A DNA stretch of 64,000 nucleotides, taken from positions 186,001-250,000 of the forward strand of contig NZ_BDDS01000003.1 in the NCBI RefSeq assembly GCF_001653135.1, in the 5' to 3' direction. The notes under the pieces are model-generated. The model ran no database searches. It saw only the letters and a list, made by a program, of their open reading frames with translations, and had not been told where the DNA came from. Both the position numbers and the translations under genes were made by a program. Positions 26,495 to 36,238 of the stretch are shown one piece after another (position 1 is the first letter of the stretch; each line of letters opens with the position of its first letter). Source of the DNA: Pseudoalteromonas neustonica. Lineage in GTDB: Bacteria; Pseudomonadota; Gammaproteobacteria; Enterobacterales; Alteromonadaceae.

Positions 26495-28678
26495 ATGACA
26501 ACCTCCTCTCACAACCAGTTTGGGTTAACTGTAAATAACCAATTAGCCGACTTTATTAATAATCAACTATTACCTGGTACAGGTATTAGTGAACAACTTT
26601 TTTGGCAAGGGTTTACTGACATTATTAATGACCTTAGCCCTATCAATCGTGCATTATTAGTTAAGCGTGAAGACTTACAACATCAAATTGATTGCTATCA
26701 TTTAACCAATAAACACTGGGATGCTGCGCAATATCAACAATTTTTGACTGACATTGGCTATTTAGTTCCTGAACCTAATGATTTTTGTATTGAGACTGAA
26801 AATGCCGAGCCTGAGATAGCCCTTACCGCAGGCCCTCAGCTCGTTGTGCCAGTAAGCAACGCACGCTTTGCACTTAATGCAGCAAACGCGCGTTGGGGCT
26901 CGTTATACGATGCGCTCTATGGCACTGATGTACTAAGTGAAGAAGATGGCGCAGAGAAAGGCAATACCTATAATTCGGTGCGCGGCTTTAAAGTAATGGC
27001 CTACGCGAGACAGTTTTTAGACAAAGCCTTACCGCTTGAGAATGGCTCTCATATTGAAAGCACTAACTATTCAGTAGTAAACGGTCAACTCATTATCACC
27101 TTACGAGATAGCTCTCAAACAGGCCTAAAACAGCCAGAACAACTCACAGGCTTTCAAGGTGAAGCACAAAACCCTAGCGCCATTTTACTAATAAACCATG
27201 GTTTACACATTGAACTGCAAATAGATCATCAACACACTATTGGTCAAGCTGATAAGGCGGGTTTAAAAGACGTTGTACTAGAGGCGGCACTCACCACTAT
27301 TATGGATTGTGAAGACTCAGTTGCCGCAGTAGATGGTGAAGATAAAGTGCAAGTTTATCAAAACTGGCTCGGCTTAATGAAAGGCACACTGATTGAATCA
27401 TTTACAAAAGAGGGAAAAAACATTGAACGTACCCTTGCCACAGATCGTCATTATAATGGTGTAAATGGCAAACCTCTGAGCCTAAAAGGCCGTAGCATGA
27501 TGTTTGTGCGTAATGTGGGCCATTTGATGACAAACCCAGCAATTCAAGATAGCCAAGGCAATGATGTATTTGAAGGTATAATGGATGCAATGATCACGGT
27601 AACCGCCGCACTGCATGACTTAAACGGGAATAGCCCTGTAAAAAACTCCACCGCAGCCAGTATTAATATCGTCAAACCCAAAATGCATGGCCCTGAAGAA
27701 GTTGCATTTACCAATACTTTATTTAGCCGAATCGAACAGGTTCTACAACTACCAACAAACACTATTAAGATGGGTATAATGGATGAAGAACGCCGTACCT
27801 CAGTCAACTTAAAAGCCTGTATAGAAGCGGCAAAACAACGCGTGGTATTTATCAATACCGGGTTTTTAGATCGCACAGGTGATGAAATCCATACCTCAAT
27901 GCAAGCTGGCGTCGTCCTACCAAAAGCAGCCATTAAGCAACAACCTTGGATCAGCGCTTATGAAGACAGAAATGTCGATATTGGCTTACAAACTGGATTA
28001 AGTGGCCGCGCTCAAATAGGTAAAGGGATGTGGCCAATGCCTGATAAAATGGCACTGATGATGGAGCAAAAAATTGCTCATCCACAATCAGGTGCCAATA
28101 CAGCATGGGTGCCCTCCCCTACGGCAGCCACCTTACATGCTATGCATTATCATGATGTGGATGTATTTACCTGTCAAAAATCGATTTCGCAACGCCAACA
28201 GGCAAGCTTAAGCCAATTACTAACTCCTCCTTTGATGGTAGATGCAAACACGCTAAGCAAAGAAGATATTCAAGCTGAACTCGATAACAACGCGCAAGGA
28301 ATATTAGGCTACGTAGTACGTTGGATTGACCAAGGTGTCGGTTGCTCTAAAGTACCTGATATTAACCACATAGGCTTAATGGAAGACCGTGCTACATTAC
28401 GTATTTCGAGTCAGCATATGGCTAACTGGCTACAGCATGGGGTATGTACGCAAGCACAAATTGAGAATACGATGGCAAAAATGGCAAAAGTCGTTGATGG
28501 GCAAAATGAAGGTGATCCGGCTTATATCAATATGGCGGACTCAACCCAAAGCCTAGCAAACAGTATTGCCTATCAAGCAGCCCTAGCCCTTATATTAGAA
28601 GGCGTTAAACAACCCAGTGGCTATACTGAACCATTGTTACATTCCTTTCGTATAAAATACAAAGCAATGCAACAATAA
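26495..28678 (+). CDS. glcB: Malate synthase G
   Basis: The 727-residue protein is a full-length malate synthase G, condensing glyoxylate with acetyl-CoA to malate. Recognisable blocks are [20 protein letters not shown] near 130, [19 protein letters not shown] near 270 with the catalytic-site acid, and [19 protein letters not shown] near 335. Further along are [20 protein letters not shown] near 430 and [18 protein letters not shown] near 545, followed by the C-terminal helical plug. It is paired divergently with isocitrate lyase, so both shunt enzymes are likely co-induced on two-carbon substrates. AAAGGATAGCA precedes the ATG. A MITE has been inserted 14 bases after its stop codon, separating it from a strong terminator at 28970. 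Confidence 0.97.
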   Translation: MTTSSHNQFGLTVNNQLADFINNQLLPGTGISEQLFWQGFTDIINDLSPINRALLVKREDLQHQIDCYHLTNKHWDAAQYQQFLTDIGYLVPEPNDFCIETENAEPEIALTAGPQLVVPVSNARFALNAANARWGSLYDALYGTDVLSEEDGAEKGNTYNSVRGFKVMAYARQFLDKALPLENGSHIESTNYSVVNGQLIITLRDSSQTGLKQPEQLTGFQGEAQNPSAILLINHGLHIELQIDHQHTIGQADKAGLKDVVLEAALTTIMDCEDSVAAVDGEDKVQVYQNWLGLMKGTLIESFTKEGKNIERTLATDRHYNGVNGKPLSLKGRSMMFVRNVGHLMTNPAIQDSQGNDVFEGIMDAMITVTAALHDLNGNSPVKNSTAASINIVKPKMHGPEEVAFTNTLFSRIEQVLQLPTNTIKMGIMDEERRTSVNLKACIEAAKQRVVFINTGFLDRTGDEIHTSMQAGVVLPKAAIKQQPWISAYEDRNVDIGLQTGLSGRAQIGKGMWPMPDKMALMMEQKIAHPQSGANTAWVPSPTAATLHAMHYHDVDVFTCQKSISQRQQASLSQLLTPPLMVDANTLSKEDIQAELDNNAQGILGYVVRWIDQGVGCSKVPDINHIGLMEDRATLRISSQHMANWLQHGVCTQAQIENTMAKMAKVVDGQNEGDPAYINMADSTQSLANSIAYQAALALILEGVKQPSGYTEPLLHSFRIKYKAMQQ

Positions 28679-28692
28679 CTCCCCTTCGAGTT

Positions 28693-28957
28693 TATACCCA
28701 AACCACCTCAAGATGCGAGTTTCAGTTGGAATTTAAAGCGATTTAGGCAAGGCATTGATTGCAAGTAATAGTGGTTCTATTGTTAAAATCAATAACGCAG
28801 TATAAATCGCTTTAAAACCAACCCGTTGGGCGTTTCACAGGCACTTACTCTCATCGTTGTTACTTCTTAAAAGGGACTGCCATTGTTGCAAAGTAACGCC
28901 TTGATATTAAGCCCCTGTAAAACGCTGAATTCTGCATCTTGAGGTGGCTTGGGTATA
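28693..28957. mobile_element. MITE family 2 (about 265 bp)
   Basis: Ends TATACCCAAACCACCTCAAG and its inverted form (CTTGAGGTGGCTTGGGTATA) give 24-bp terminal inverted repeats with one mismatch. Inside is hairpin A, from AAAGCGATTTAGGCAAGGC to AACGCAGTATAAATCGCTTT, and hairpin B, from GCGTTTCACAGGC to GCCCCTGTAAAACGC. No gene is present. Hairpin A has the same unpaired core as family 1 although the arms differ. A deletion derivative is at 49252-49348. Confidence 0.85.
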
Positions 28958-28969
28958 TTTGTGTCATAT

Positions 28970-28995
28970 AGCCAACCTTCGGGTTGGCTTTTTTT
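28970..28995 (+). terminator. Strong rho-independent terminator downstream of glcB
   Basis: AGCCAACC and GGTTGGCT pair across TTCG and are followed by seven Ts. It lies 292 bases after the glcB stop because the MITE stands between them. The stretch 28996-29403 contains no gene that I can support. Confidence 0.92.
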
Positions 28996-29403
28996 GCTTA
29001 TTCATAACTACAATGAATGGCTAACATTCAGCAATGATTACCAACCAACAAAAAACGTATTAAAAGTACGGGGCTTTATAAATCATCGCGATACTTCAAT
29101 GAGTAAGCTCGTACTGGCAGTATGATATGAAATACCTTGAGCGCGGTGTTTCAGTTCCCATAGGTACAGGTTTATAAAATTCTTTAAGTGATTTGTCCAC
29201 CACTGAGAATACACAGTTCACAGAAAGGAAATTAATGACTTTTTACTTAAGCTTTCTCGGTGTAGCGCGCAGTGCCCCCTGCCCTCGTTGGTAAAATAGA
29301 CTTGTCGTGTATAAATGACTACAGGAGCGCGGTGGATATTACTTTTAAGAGAGTATATTGCCACTGCGAATCCCATTGTCGCGAGATAAACTCGCTGCTA
29401 CCT

Positions 29404-30129
29404 TTAACTAACAACCGTAGCGTTGTGATAAATGTTTTGTACGTCGTCGCAATCTTCAAGCATGGTAATAAACTTATCAAAATTAGCAATGTCATCTACA
29501 TCTGTAATATCTATGTGTACTTGTGGTACAAACGTAATTTCGTCAACTTCGAAATTAATGCCTTCAAATGCTTCCTCAAGAGCTGTTTTTGCCTTAAAAT
29601 ATTCTGTATGCGGGGCAAAAACAGATACTTTACCGTCTTCCACTTCTACATCGGTTACATCAACATCAGCCATCATCAGCGCTTCAAGTACGACCTCATC
29701 GTCATCACCACTAAAACCTAATACAGCAAAGTGGTCAAACATATGGGCAACACAGCCTGGAGTGCCTATTTTTGAATCTGTTTTAGTAAACGGTAAGCGC
29801 ACATCTTTAATGGTACGATTAGGGTTATCTGTTAAGCAGTCAACAATTACCATGCAGTTACCAGGGCCATAACCTTCATAACGGGCTGTTGAATAATCTT
29901 CCCCTGCTCCGCCCGCTGCTTTTTCAATTGCTTTTTCGATTACATGTGCAGGAACTTGGTCACGCTTCGCACGCTCAATTAAACGCTTAAGCGATTGGTT
30001 TACTTCTGGGTCAGGCTCACCGTTTTTTGCAGCAACGTAAATTTCTTTACCGTATTTAGAATTAACTTTGGTTTTAGCATTGGCTGTTTTAGCCATTGAA
30101 CTTTTGCGGACTTCAAATGCTCTGCCCAT
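29404..30129 (-). CDS. YebC/PmpR-family regulator (YeeN-like paralogue)
   Basis: The 241-residue protein starts with [20 protein letters not shown] and continues with [38 protein letters not shown] and [23 protein letters not shown], all hallmarks of the TACO1/YebC family. The wording is that of the YeeN-type branch. Family members bind DNA as regulators, and more recent work also links them to ribosome function on difficult sequences, so the exact role is open. The C-terminal half is strongly acidic. It is monocistronic, with the next gene upstream (HAD phosphatase) ending 163 bp away. Confidence 0.92.
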   Translation of the reverse strand: MGRAFEVRKSSMAKTANAKTKVNSKYGKEIYVAAKNGEPDPEVNQSLKRLIERAKRDQVPAHVIEKAIEKAAGGAGEDYSTARYEGYGPGNCMVIVDCLTDNPNRTIKDVRLPFTKTDSKIGTPGCVAHMFDHFAVLGFSGDDDEVVLEALMMADVDVTDVEVEDGKVSVFAPHTEYFKAKTALEEAFEGINFEVDEITFVPQVHIDITDVDDIANFDKFITMLEDCDDVQNIYHNATVVS

Positions 30130-30292
30130 CTTACGCCTCTATTGTAAACTCGATATATTGAAAACATTTTAACAATTCACGCTGTGATGGGCTAGTAGTT
30201 AAATGAGTGTCAAATAACAATTATAATGTTTCATTTCACATGGCTAATATTTAAAAACATTAAACAACACTCTATTTAACATAATAATAAAA

Positions 30293-30937
30293 TTATTGAA
30301 CGCTGGAGTGTAAAAAAAGTAACTCTTGTTGATCTTCTCTCAACTGATTTATTAACTTAGGCAGTTCACTAAAGTGACGAAGAATGTAATCTGCTTGATT
30401 GGCATATAAAGGCATTTCATCAGGTGCGTATAAGCACGCTCTCATATTTGCATTATGTGCAGCTTGAATATCATAAAGATAGTCTCCAACATACAAGAGA
30501 TTTTTCTGGTCTATATTCCACAGCGTAGCAATTGCATTTAACGCACTCGGATCGGGTTTCGGTGGGGCATCACTTCGCGTAAGTACCGTTTGTATTGGCA
30601 GCGGATTATTTTTTAATTTAATCGCCACAGCGCGGTCATAATTGCGTGTCACAATTGCCATTGGTATAGCAAGCTCTTTAAGCTGTGTTATAGCTTTCGC
30701 AACACCGGGTAGTAAATAGGCATGCTGGGCATCCATAAGCTCATGCTGGTGAACAATGTTCATTGCTTCTTCGCGCATATATGGTGACGGTAAAGTGGCT
30801 ATATAACTGAGTAAGTCAACCTCCTCAGGGCAGCCTATTTGAGCTCTAATTAATGTAAAATCAAGATCAGATGACACTAAAGTCCCATCTAAATCAAAAA
30901 TAACCCCTTCAACAGAATGATGATGATATGTGTTCAT
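30293..30937 (-). CDS. HAD-superfamily phosphatase (phosphoglycolate phosphatase-like)
   Basis: The 214-residue protein carries the four HAD motifs: the nucleophile in DLDGTLV (residues 15-21), the threonine in IVTRNYDR near 95, the lysine in DAPPKPDPSALN near 125, and the acidic pair in LLYVGDYLYDI near 150. A helical cap of type C1 lies between motifs one and two. It would hydrolyse a small phosphorylated metabolite in the cytoplasm; members with this layout are often annotated as phosphoglycolate phosphatase or GMP/IMP nucleotidase-like, and the substrate cannot be fixed by eye. AAGGAAATGT precedes the ATG. Confidence 0.88.
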   Translation of the reverse strand: MNTYHHHSVEGVIFDLDGTLVSSDLDFTLIRAQIGCPEEVDLLSYIATLPSPYMREEAMNIVHQHELMDAQHAYLLPGVAKAITQLKELAIPMAIVTRNYDRAVAIKLKNNPLPIQTVLTRSDAPPKPDPSALNAIATLWNIDQKNLLYVGDYLYDIQAAHNANMRACLYAPDEMPLYANQADYILRHFSELPKLINQLREDQQELLFLHSSVQ

Positions 30938-31044
30938 ACATTTCCTTGTATCTGATGTTCAGCGTTGTGTTCGCATCTTAGTAACTTACTTTAAGATAGT
31001 GTACGTGCTCAAATATGAAAAGGAACAAATCTAAATAATTTAGG

Positions 31045-31078
31045 ATAAAAAAACGCGCACAGAAGAAATGTGCGCGTT
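31045..31078 (-). terminator. Terminator of the M1 peptidase / DUF6702 operon
   Basis: On the minus strand AACGCGCACA and TGTGCGCGTT pair across a short loop and run into a T-tract of seven, 26 bases after the DUF6702 stop codon. Confidence 0.9.
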
Positions 31079-31103
31079 GGTTGGGGGAACAGTCACTAAT
31101 TAA

Positions 31104-31622
31104 TTAGTCAGAATCTTTCTCTTTCTTTGGAAGTGGCTCAAAGCGCGCTTCTAGCCACGTGTCGTCTTGGGTAAAATGCAAGGTCTTGACCTTACCTTTA
31201 CCTTCAACATTTACCATATTTACTTGTGCAGGCCATAACTCTCTCAAAGCCCCATGGCTCATGCGTATTCCTTCAATCCCTTGCGGAATAGGTGCTTCTT
31301 GATAAACCCAAAAGAATTTACCATCAATTTGTGCACCTACTTTACGTAACTTCAAAGGAACGCCTGCTAAGGTTTTCAAAGCAACATGCGATTCAATATA
31401 TTCAGCAAAGCGTTGTTGATCTTTTTTGTTACTAATAATGTCTGCATTGCCCGCAAATAAATGCTCTACTGCATGTTCGGTATCATGTAAATAAAAACGA
31501 TGCATTAATTCAATATTATTAGTGCGTTTATTGAATAAAACAGTTGTTACAGACGCTTTTAATTGATGTGCAAAACTGGGTGCTGCAATTAAAAAACATA
31601 AGGCAACAAGCAAGAATCGCAT
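31104..31622 (-). CDS. DUF6702-family secreted protein
   Basis: The 172-residue protein has a signal peptide (MRFLLVALCFLIAAPSFA, cleaved before HQLKAS). The mature part matches the DUF6702 pattern, with HQLKASVTTVLFNKRTNN near the start and IELMHRFYLHDTEHAVEHLF, a conserved His-rich stretch. The function of the family is unknown. The ATG shares one base with the TAA of the upstream M1 peptidase (TAATG), so the two are translationally coupled and probably act together in the periplasm. Such pairs are common in marine Gammaproteobacteria and Bacteroidetes, which suggests that the small protein assists or accompanies the peptidase. Confidence 0.85.
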   Translation of the reverse strand: MRFLLVALCFLIAAPSFAHQLKASVTTVLFNKRTNNIELMHRFYLHDTEHAVEHLFAGNADIISNKKDQQRFAEYIESHVALKTLAGVPLKLRKVGAQIDGKFFWVYQEAPIPQGIEGIRMSHGALRELWPAQVNMVNVEGKGKVKTLHFTQDDTWLEARFEPLPKKEKDSD

Positions 31623-34063
31623 TATTGTTGCTCCTCATTAGCGTCTTTCGGCTCATCTTTTTTTAGCTCAGTTTTAATATCCTGCATGATATCGCGGCTA
31701 ACTTTGGCTTTACTTTTATCACGCTTATACACTTCGATTCGTGATGGAATAATGCGACGAGGGTAATTGTTGTTCTCAACATCAACGTCCGCAGTTTCCC
31801 AGCGAGGGTCAACCGTTACAGATACCAAAGGCTTGTTTTTATCGGTAATAATAAGCTTTTGTACGTGCTTGTGATTACGACGCCAAATTTCCGCCGGGAT
31901 TGCACGCTCTTCTTTGCTACCATCTTCATACGTTAACTCAAGTAAGATCGGCATAACTAAGCCACCTAAGTTTGAAAATTCAAGTACATAATAGTTTTTA
32001 TCTTCTGCAACAGCGCGATCTAGAACTTTGCGTTCCCACGGCTTCAAGCCTTTTAAAAATTTGTTGTACGAGTTACGCTCTTTGTTGGTCACTGTAAAAC
32101 GATCGTTTTCATCATAAAAATCGGTCACATCTGTGTTTTCATCAACCCACAACTTTTTACCTTCCGCTTTATTTCGTTCAATAAATAGTGGTGTAGGCTT
32201 AGCCGCTTCAATATCACGCAAGCGATTAAAATCGATATCTGGGTTCTTCGTGTCTAAACGCAGCTGATATACTTTATCTAACGAAATATCAACATGATCA
32301 GTCGTAAAGAACCAACCACGCCAAAACCAATCTAAATCAACACCTGACGCTTCTTCCATAGTCCGGAAAAAATCAGCTGGGGTAGGGCGCTTATACTTCC
32401 AGCGCTGGGCATATTCTTTAAAGGCAAAATCAAATAACTCGCGACCTAAAATCACTTCGCGCAGAATGTTCAGTGCAGCAGCAGGTTTGGTATAAGCGTT
32501 AGGGCCTAAACGTAATACACTATCTGACTGAGTCATTACAGGAACTTGGTTTTCAGATTTCATATACGCGACGATATCACGCGGTTCAACACCCCATGGA
32601 ATTGTTGGATCCCACTCACGACCTGCAACACCATCTAAAAAGCTGTTTAACCCTTCATCCATCCACGTCCATTGACGCTCATCTGAGTTAACAATCATTG
32701 GGAAATAAATATGACCCACTTCATGGATAACCACGCCGATTAAAAAGCGCTTTTCGGCTTGAGAATAAGTACGCGTACCATCATCTTGTAACTTTGTACG
32801 CGGGCCATTAAACGTGATCATTGGGTATTCCATACCGCCAACAGGGCCATTGACTGACTGCGCTACAGGATATGGATAATCAAATGAATAACGAGAGTAC
32901 ACATCCATCGTATGGATCACTGATTCTGTTGAATATTTTTTCCATAAATCGCCCCCTTCTTTAGGGAAGAATGACATCGCCATTACTAATGGCTGCTCTT
33001 TGCCTCCTTGTTGGTAACCTTTGGCATCCCACATAAATTTACGCGAAGAAGCCCATGCAAAATCACGCACGTTTTCAGCTTTAAAGTGCCATGTTTTGGT
33101 TTTGTCTGAGCCTTCTTTTTCGTTCTCTAGTGCTTCTTCTTCAGTGACGATAAAAACTGGCCGTTTTGCTTTTTCAGCTTCTTTTAAACGGTTACGTTGA
33201 GTGCGGGTTAACACACTGCTGGCGTTATCAAGCTTACCCGTTGCCGAGACGATGTGATCAGCAGGAACAGTGATCTCAACATCATAATCACCAAACTCTA
33301 AGGTAAACTCACCACTGCCTAAGAAAGCTTTATTAGTCCATGCTTCATAATCAGTGTAAGCAGCTAAACGCGGAAACCACTGCGCAAGTAAAAATATATC
33401 ATTGCCATCTTTTTCAAAGTGCTCGTAACCAGAGCGTGCACCTACGGCATCTTCTTCCACAATGTTGAAAGCAAAGTTCATACTAAATTCAACATCTTTA
33501 CCCGGCTTAAGTGGCTCATTTAAGTCAATACGCATAAGGGTATCAACAACCGTTACTTTTAGTGCTCTACCGTTATCGTCTTTTACATCAGCAACGGTAA
33601 AACCTAATTCGTTATCACCCATAAATTGTTGACGACGCAATTGGCCTAAGCTCAACTTTGCTGGTTTTTGATCTGGGCGACCTTGTAATTTATTTGTATT
33701 AAAAGTTGATGTGCGCTCTGCAATTGAATCGCTTTTAAAAATATTTTGATCCAGTTGTAACCATAAATACTTTAAAGTGTGTGGTGAGTTATTTTTATAT
33801 TCAATCGTTTGGCTAGCCGTTAAACGGCGCTTTTTTTCATCTAACTTTACATCAATATCGTAGTTAACTTCTTGTTGCCAATAATTTTCAGCAGGAGCAC
33901 CGGCTGCATTGCGATATACATTTGGCGTAGGCAATGCCTCATCAAGTTGGCGAAACTTATCAACAAACGAACCCTTAGTTTGCTCAACTGACGACGCCAT
34001 TACAGTACTTGAAAGTGCCAGAGGTACTAAGAGTGCACCCAAGGTCATCACTGCTTTTTTCAT
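31622..34063 (-). CDS. M1-family metallopeptidase (aminopeptidase N-like), secreted
   Basis: The 813-residue protein has a signal peptide (cleavage near residue 23, STVMASS) and an N-terminal beta-rich domain with the M1 pattern. The gluzincin site HEVGH lies near residue 448, with the third zinc ligand in WTWMDEGLNSFLDG about 19 residues on. It would release N-terminal residues from peptides in the periplasm. Compared with classical aminopeptidase N, the GAMEN exopeptidase motif is replaced by GGMEYP near 415, as in several secreted M1 relatives of marine bacteria, so specificity is uncertain. The C-terminus is Lys/Asp/Glu-rich. The DUF6702 gene follows with a one-base overlap. Confidence 0.9.
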   Translation of the reverse strand: MKKAVMTLGALLVPLALSSTVMASSVEQTKGSFVDKFRQLDEALPTPNVYRNAAGAPAENYWQQEVNYDIDVKLDEKKRRLTASQTIEYKNNSPHTLKYLWLQLDQNIFKSDSIAERTSTFNTNKLQGRPDQKPAKLSLGQLRRQQFMGDNELGFTVADVKDDNGRALKVTVVDTLMRIDLNEPLKPGKDVEFSMNFAFNIVEEDAVGARSGYEHFEKDGNDIFLLAQWFPRLAAYTDYEAWTNKAFLGSGEFTLEFGDYDVEITVPADHIVSATGKLDNASSVLTRTQRNRLKEAEKAKRPVFIVTEEEALENEKEGSDKTKTWHFKAENVRDFAWASSRKFMWDAKGYQQGGKEQPLVMAMSFFPKEGGDLWKKYSTESVIHTMDVYSRYSFDYPYPVAQSVNGPVGGMEYPMITFNGPRTKLQDDGTRTYSQAEKRFLIGVVIHEVGHIYFPMIVNSDERQWTWMDEGLNSFLDGVAGREWDPTIPWGVEPRDIVAYMKSENQVPVMTQSDSVLRLGPNAYTKPAAALNILREVILGRELFDFAFKEYAQRWKYKRPTPADFFRTMEEASGVDLDWFWRGWFFTTDHVDISLDKVYQLRLDTKNPDIDFNRLRDIEAAKPTPLFIERNKAEGKKLWVDENTDVTDFYDENDRFTVTNKERNSYNKFLKGLKPWERKVLDRAVAEDKNYYVLEFSNLGGLVMPILLELTYEDGSKEERAIPAEIWRRNHKHVQKLIITDKNKPLVSVTVDPRWETADVDVENNNYPRRIIPSRIEVYKRDKSKAKVSRDIMQDIKTELKKDEPKDANEEQQ

Positions 34064-34203
34064 AATTGTTCCTGTTAATTTTGTGTAATGTTACTGTGTC
34101 AAAATTGCATACACTATTCAATCTATTAGCGATAAACCCACGCATTTATAGGGTAAAAAATAATGTATTCCTAAATATCTTACTTTTACAATAATATTGG
34201 TAT

Positions 34204-34221
34204 CGTAAAGGGGGTTTACAG
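34204..34221. repeat. Dispersed palindrome copy
   Basis: CGTAAAGGGGGTTTACAG is the complement-strand form of the palindrome also found at 24154, 35811, 43652, 56879 and 20163. It lies between the M1 peptidase promoter side and the pseudogene at 34310. Confidence 0.65.
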
Positions 34222-34309
34222 TCATAGATTCATGCAAATGTTTTACTGTTAGTACAGAAGCAAACTTGAAATCAGAGCAACTTGAACACGTTTTTGTAAA
34301 AGGGAAAGT

Positions 34310-34548
34310 ATGAGATTTTACATCGTAACAAATGATCGTATTGCTACAATTCCAGCGCAAAACGCTCAACTGAATAAATACAAAAAACAGGCTTTAAATT
34401 CATCGATATTGCCGATTAATACGATGAAAATGATGCATTAAATCGTATACCTAAATATAAGAAAGTAGATACAATGTGGCTTGTTTTATGCAGTATTTTA
34501 GTGCTTTTAAGCCTAATTTCGGCTATTTATACGTTAATTACAAAATAG
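34310..34548 (+). pseudogene. Frameshifted paralogue of the small membrane protein at 34678
   Basis: From an ATG with AGGGAAAGT ahead of it, the frame reads MRFYIVTNDRIATIPAQNAQ, parallel to MDFYILKKQQELIAIPADEQ in the next gene, but stops after 43 codons. Adding one A to the A6 run at 34382-34387 restores KKTGFKFIDIAD, matching the SGYFYIDKVAA of the neighbour, then YDENDALNRIPKYKKV and a membrane segment (WLVLCSILVLLSLISAIYTL) to a TAG at 34548. A TAA at 34417-34419 remains in the restored frame, so there are two lesions. The gene is read as a dead tandem copy. Confidence 0.8.
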
Positions 34549-34677
34549 TGAAGTTTTTAGTTGATCTTTATAGTCATTTGTATTTAAAATCGCCCACTTT
34601 TTTGATTTGAGGGGTAAAAGAGCACAGCTTTTTCCTTCAAAAGTGTTTCGAAATAATGCAGAAAATGCGGTGGTCAT

Positions 34678-34917
34678 ATGGATTTTTATATCCTAAAAAA
34701 ACAACAAGAACTAATTGCAATACCAGCCGACGAACAAAGCTGTAAACAATACTTAGACTCTGGGTATTTTTATATTGATAAAGTAGCGGCCTGCAACGAA
34801 ACAAATGCATTAAAAGTGTTGCAGTCAAAACAAACTAAAGCACTCAAGGTGCCATTAATTATGGCTTTATTTGCTTTACCTCTTGTTCTTTTTGCTTGGT
34901 ACAGCCTAAGTAATTAA
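34678..34917 (+). CDS. Small single-pass membrane protein of unknown function
   Basis: The 79-residue protein has a soluble, slightly acidic N-terminal part with two cysteines (near residues 21 and 40) and one C-terminal membrane segment, LIMALFALPLVLFAWYSL, placing the N-terminal part in the cytoplasm by inference. I do not recognise the family. A broken tandem paralogue precedes it at 34310-34548 and keeps the same plan of FYI start, IPA motif, FID motif and terminal membrane helix. GCGGTGG is a modest ribosome site. It is followed by sbcD after 76 bp. Confidence 0.7.
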   Translation: MDFYILKKQQELIAIPADEQSCKQYLDSGYFYIDKVAACNETNALKVLQSKQTKALKVPLIMALFALPLVLFAWYSLSN

Positions 34918-34993
34918 AGATTAAGCTTTTCACCCTTGCATCTTAATATAGCTTGGGTATATTGACGCTCTTAACCGTTTTTAAGAGCGTGAC

Positions 34994-36238
34994 ATGAAAG
35001 TTTTACATACCTCAGATTGGCATTTAGGCCAGCATTTCTATGAACACAGCCGTAGCCAAGAACATCAACAATTTTTTAATTGGCTGATTGATACGCTCGC
35101 TAACGAAAACGTCGATTTATTACTCGTTTCAGGTGATATTTATCACACAGCAACGCCTGCAGCGAGCGCTGAGAATCAGCTTTATCAATTTGTAAAAGAC
35201 GTAAAAAAACGCTGCCCTAATTTACATATTGTTATTATTGCTGGAAATCATGACTCAGCAAACAGAATTATGACCGCACAGCCGTTACTTGCCCAATTTG
35301 ATACCCATGTAGTAGGGCGCTTTGATGTGAATAACCCAGATGGGGTGGTCATTCGTTTGAACACTGATTTTATCAACACCCATATCGTTGCTATGCCCTT
35401 TTTACGCGCAAGTGATGTTAGCCCCCTCAGCAACAATGAAAACGGCCACGATTACGCTCAGGGCATTGCTAAGGCCTATCAGCTTAGCACTGAATGCGCA
35501 TTACAAGATAAACCCGCTATCACACCTTTAATCGTGATGGGGCACTTACATGCCAAAGGCGGGGATATCTCCAGCGACTCAGAACGCAATTTAGTCATTG
35601 GCGGTGAAGACGCAGTCACTGCACAGGTATTTAGTACCAATGCAGACTACGTCGCACTTGGGCATCTACATAAAGCACAGAAAGTGGCTAAATCAGATTT
35701 TATTCGTTACAGTGGCACACCAATGCCTATGTCGTTCTCAGAGCGTCACTATCAACATCAAGTCTGTCTTATTGAATTTAAAACCAGCGAAAAAGGGACT
35801 ATCGAAACCACTGTAAACCCCCTTTACATTCCACGTACAAATGACGTTATTTTACTGCCCGAAGGTGATTGCGTGCCCCTTGCGCAATTATGTGAGCAAA
35901 TAACCGAGCTGGACTTAAGTAATCATGCTCATGCCCCCTATTTACGAGTGAAACTCAGCGCAGGTGACACCGATACCACCTTTAGAGAGCAAATTGAGAA
36001 TGCTCTAGAGAATAAAGATATACACTTTTGTGGCATAGAGCGTGTTCGTCAAACAAATAAAGAGCACAACACACCGGTATTTGAAGACTTAACGCAAGTA
36101 GAAATGCTCAACCCGCACACACTATTAGAACAAGCCTTTGCAGCAAATAAAGATTTAGCGGGTGAAGAAGTATCAAACGAACTTAAAAGTCTACTAACTA
36201 ATGTAATTGCTGAGCTTGAGGAGCAAGAACAACAATGA
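34994..36238 (+). CDS. sbcD: Exonuclease SbcCD subunit D
   Basis: The 414-residue protein is the nuclease subunit of SbcCD, which opens DNA hairpins and degrades from double-strand ends. Phosphoesterase motifs are in order: LHTSDWHLGQHF at residues 4-15, DLLLVSGDIYH near 43, IIAGNHDSANR near 83, VMGHLHAKG near 180 and VALGHLHKAQ near 220, supplying the two-metal site. The C-terminal capping domain follows. Its stop overlaps the sbcC start as ATGA, so the two are translationally coupled. A copy of the dispersed TGTAAACCCCC palindrome lies inside the coding sequence at 35811-35828. AGCGTGAC precedes the ATG. Confidence 0.97.
   Translation: MKVLHTSDWHLGQHFYEHSRSQEHQQFFNWLIDTLANENVDLLLVSGDIYHTATPAASAENQLYQFVKDVKKRCPNLHIVIIAGNHDSANRIMTAQPLLAQFDTHVVGRFDVNNPDGVVIRLNTDFINTHIVAMPFLRASDVSPLSNNENGHDYAQGIAKAYQLSTECALQDKPAITPLIVMGHLHAKGGDISSDSERNLVIGGEDAVTAQVFSTNADYVALGHLHKAQKVAKSDFIRYSGTPMPMSFSERHYQHQVCLIEFKTSEKGTIETTVNPLYIPRTNDVILLPEGDCVPLAQLCEQITELDLSNHAHAPYLRVKLSAGDTDTTFREQIENALENKDIHFCGIERVRQTNKEHNTPVFEDLTQVEMLNPHTLLEQAFAANKDLAGEEVSNELKSLLTNVIAELEEQEQQ
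35811..35828. repeat. Dispersed palindrome copy inside sbcD
   Basis: CTGTAAACCCCCTTTACA is the exact core, here encoding part of T-V-N-P-L-Y in the SbcD linker. Presence within an essential-length reading frame suggests the motif is selected as DNA, or is a short insertion tolerated by the protein. Confidence 0.65.

Noticed and set aside
29235..29294. 19-codon ORF with a good AAGGAA site (MTFYLSFLGV...)
   Set aside because: Too short, no continuation in another frame and no supporting context, although the ribosome site is good.
34938..34961. Solo right end of MITE family 2 before sbcD
   Set aside because: GCATCTT and CTTGGGTATA match but the middle does not; it may just be promoter sequence.
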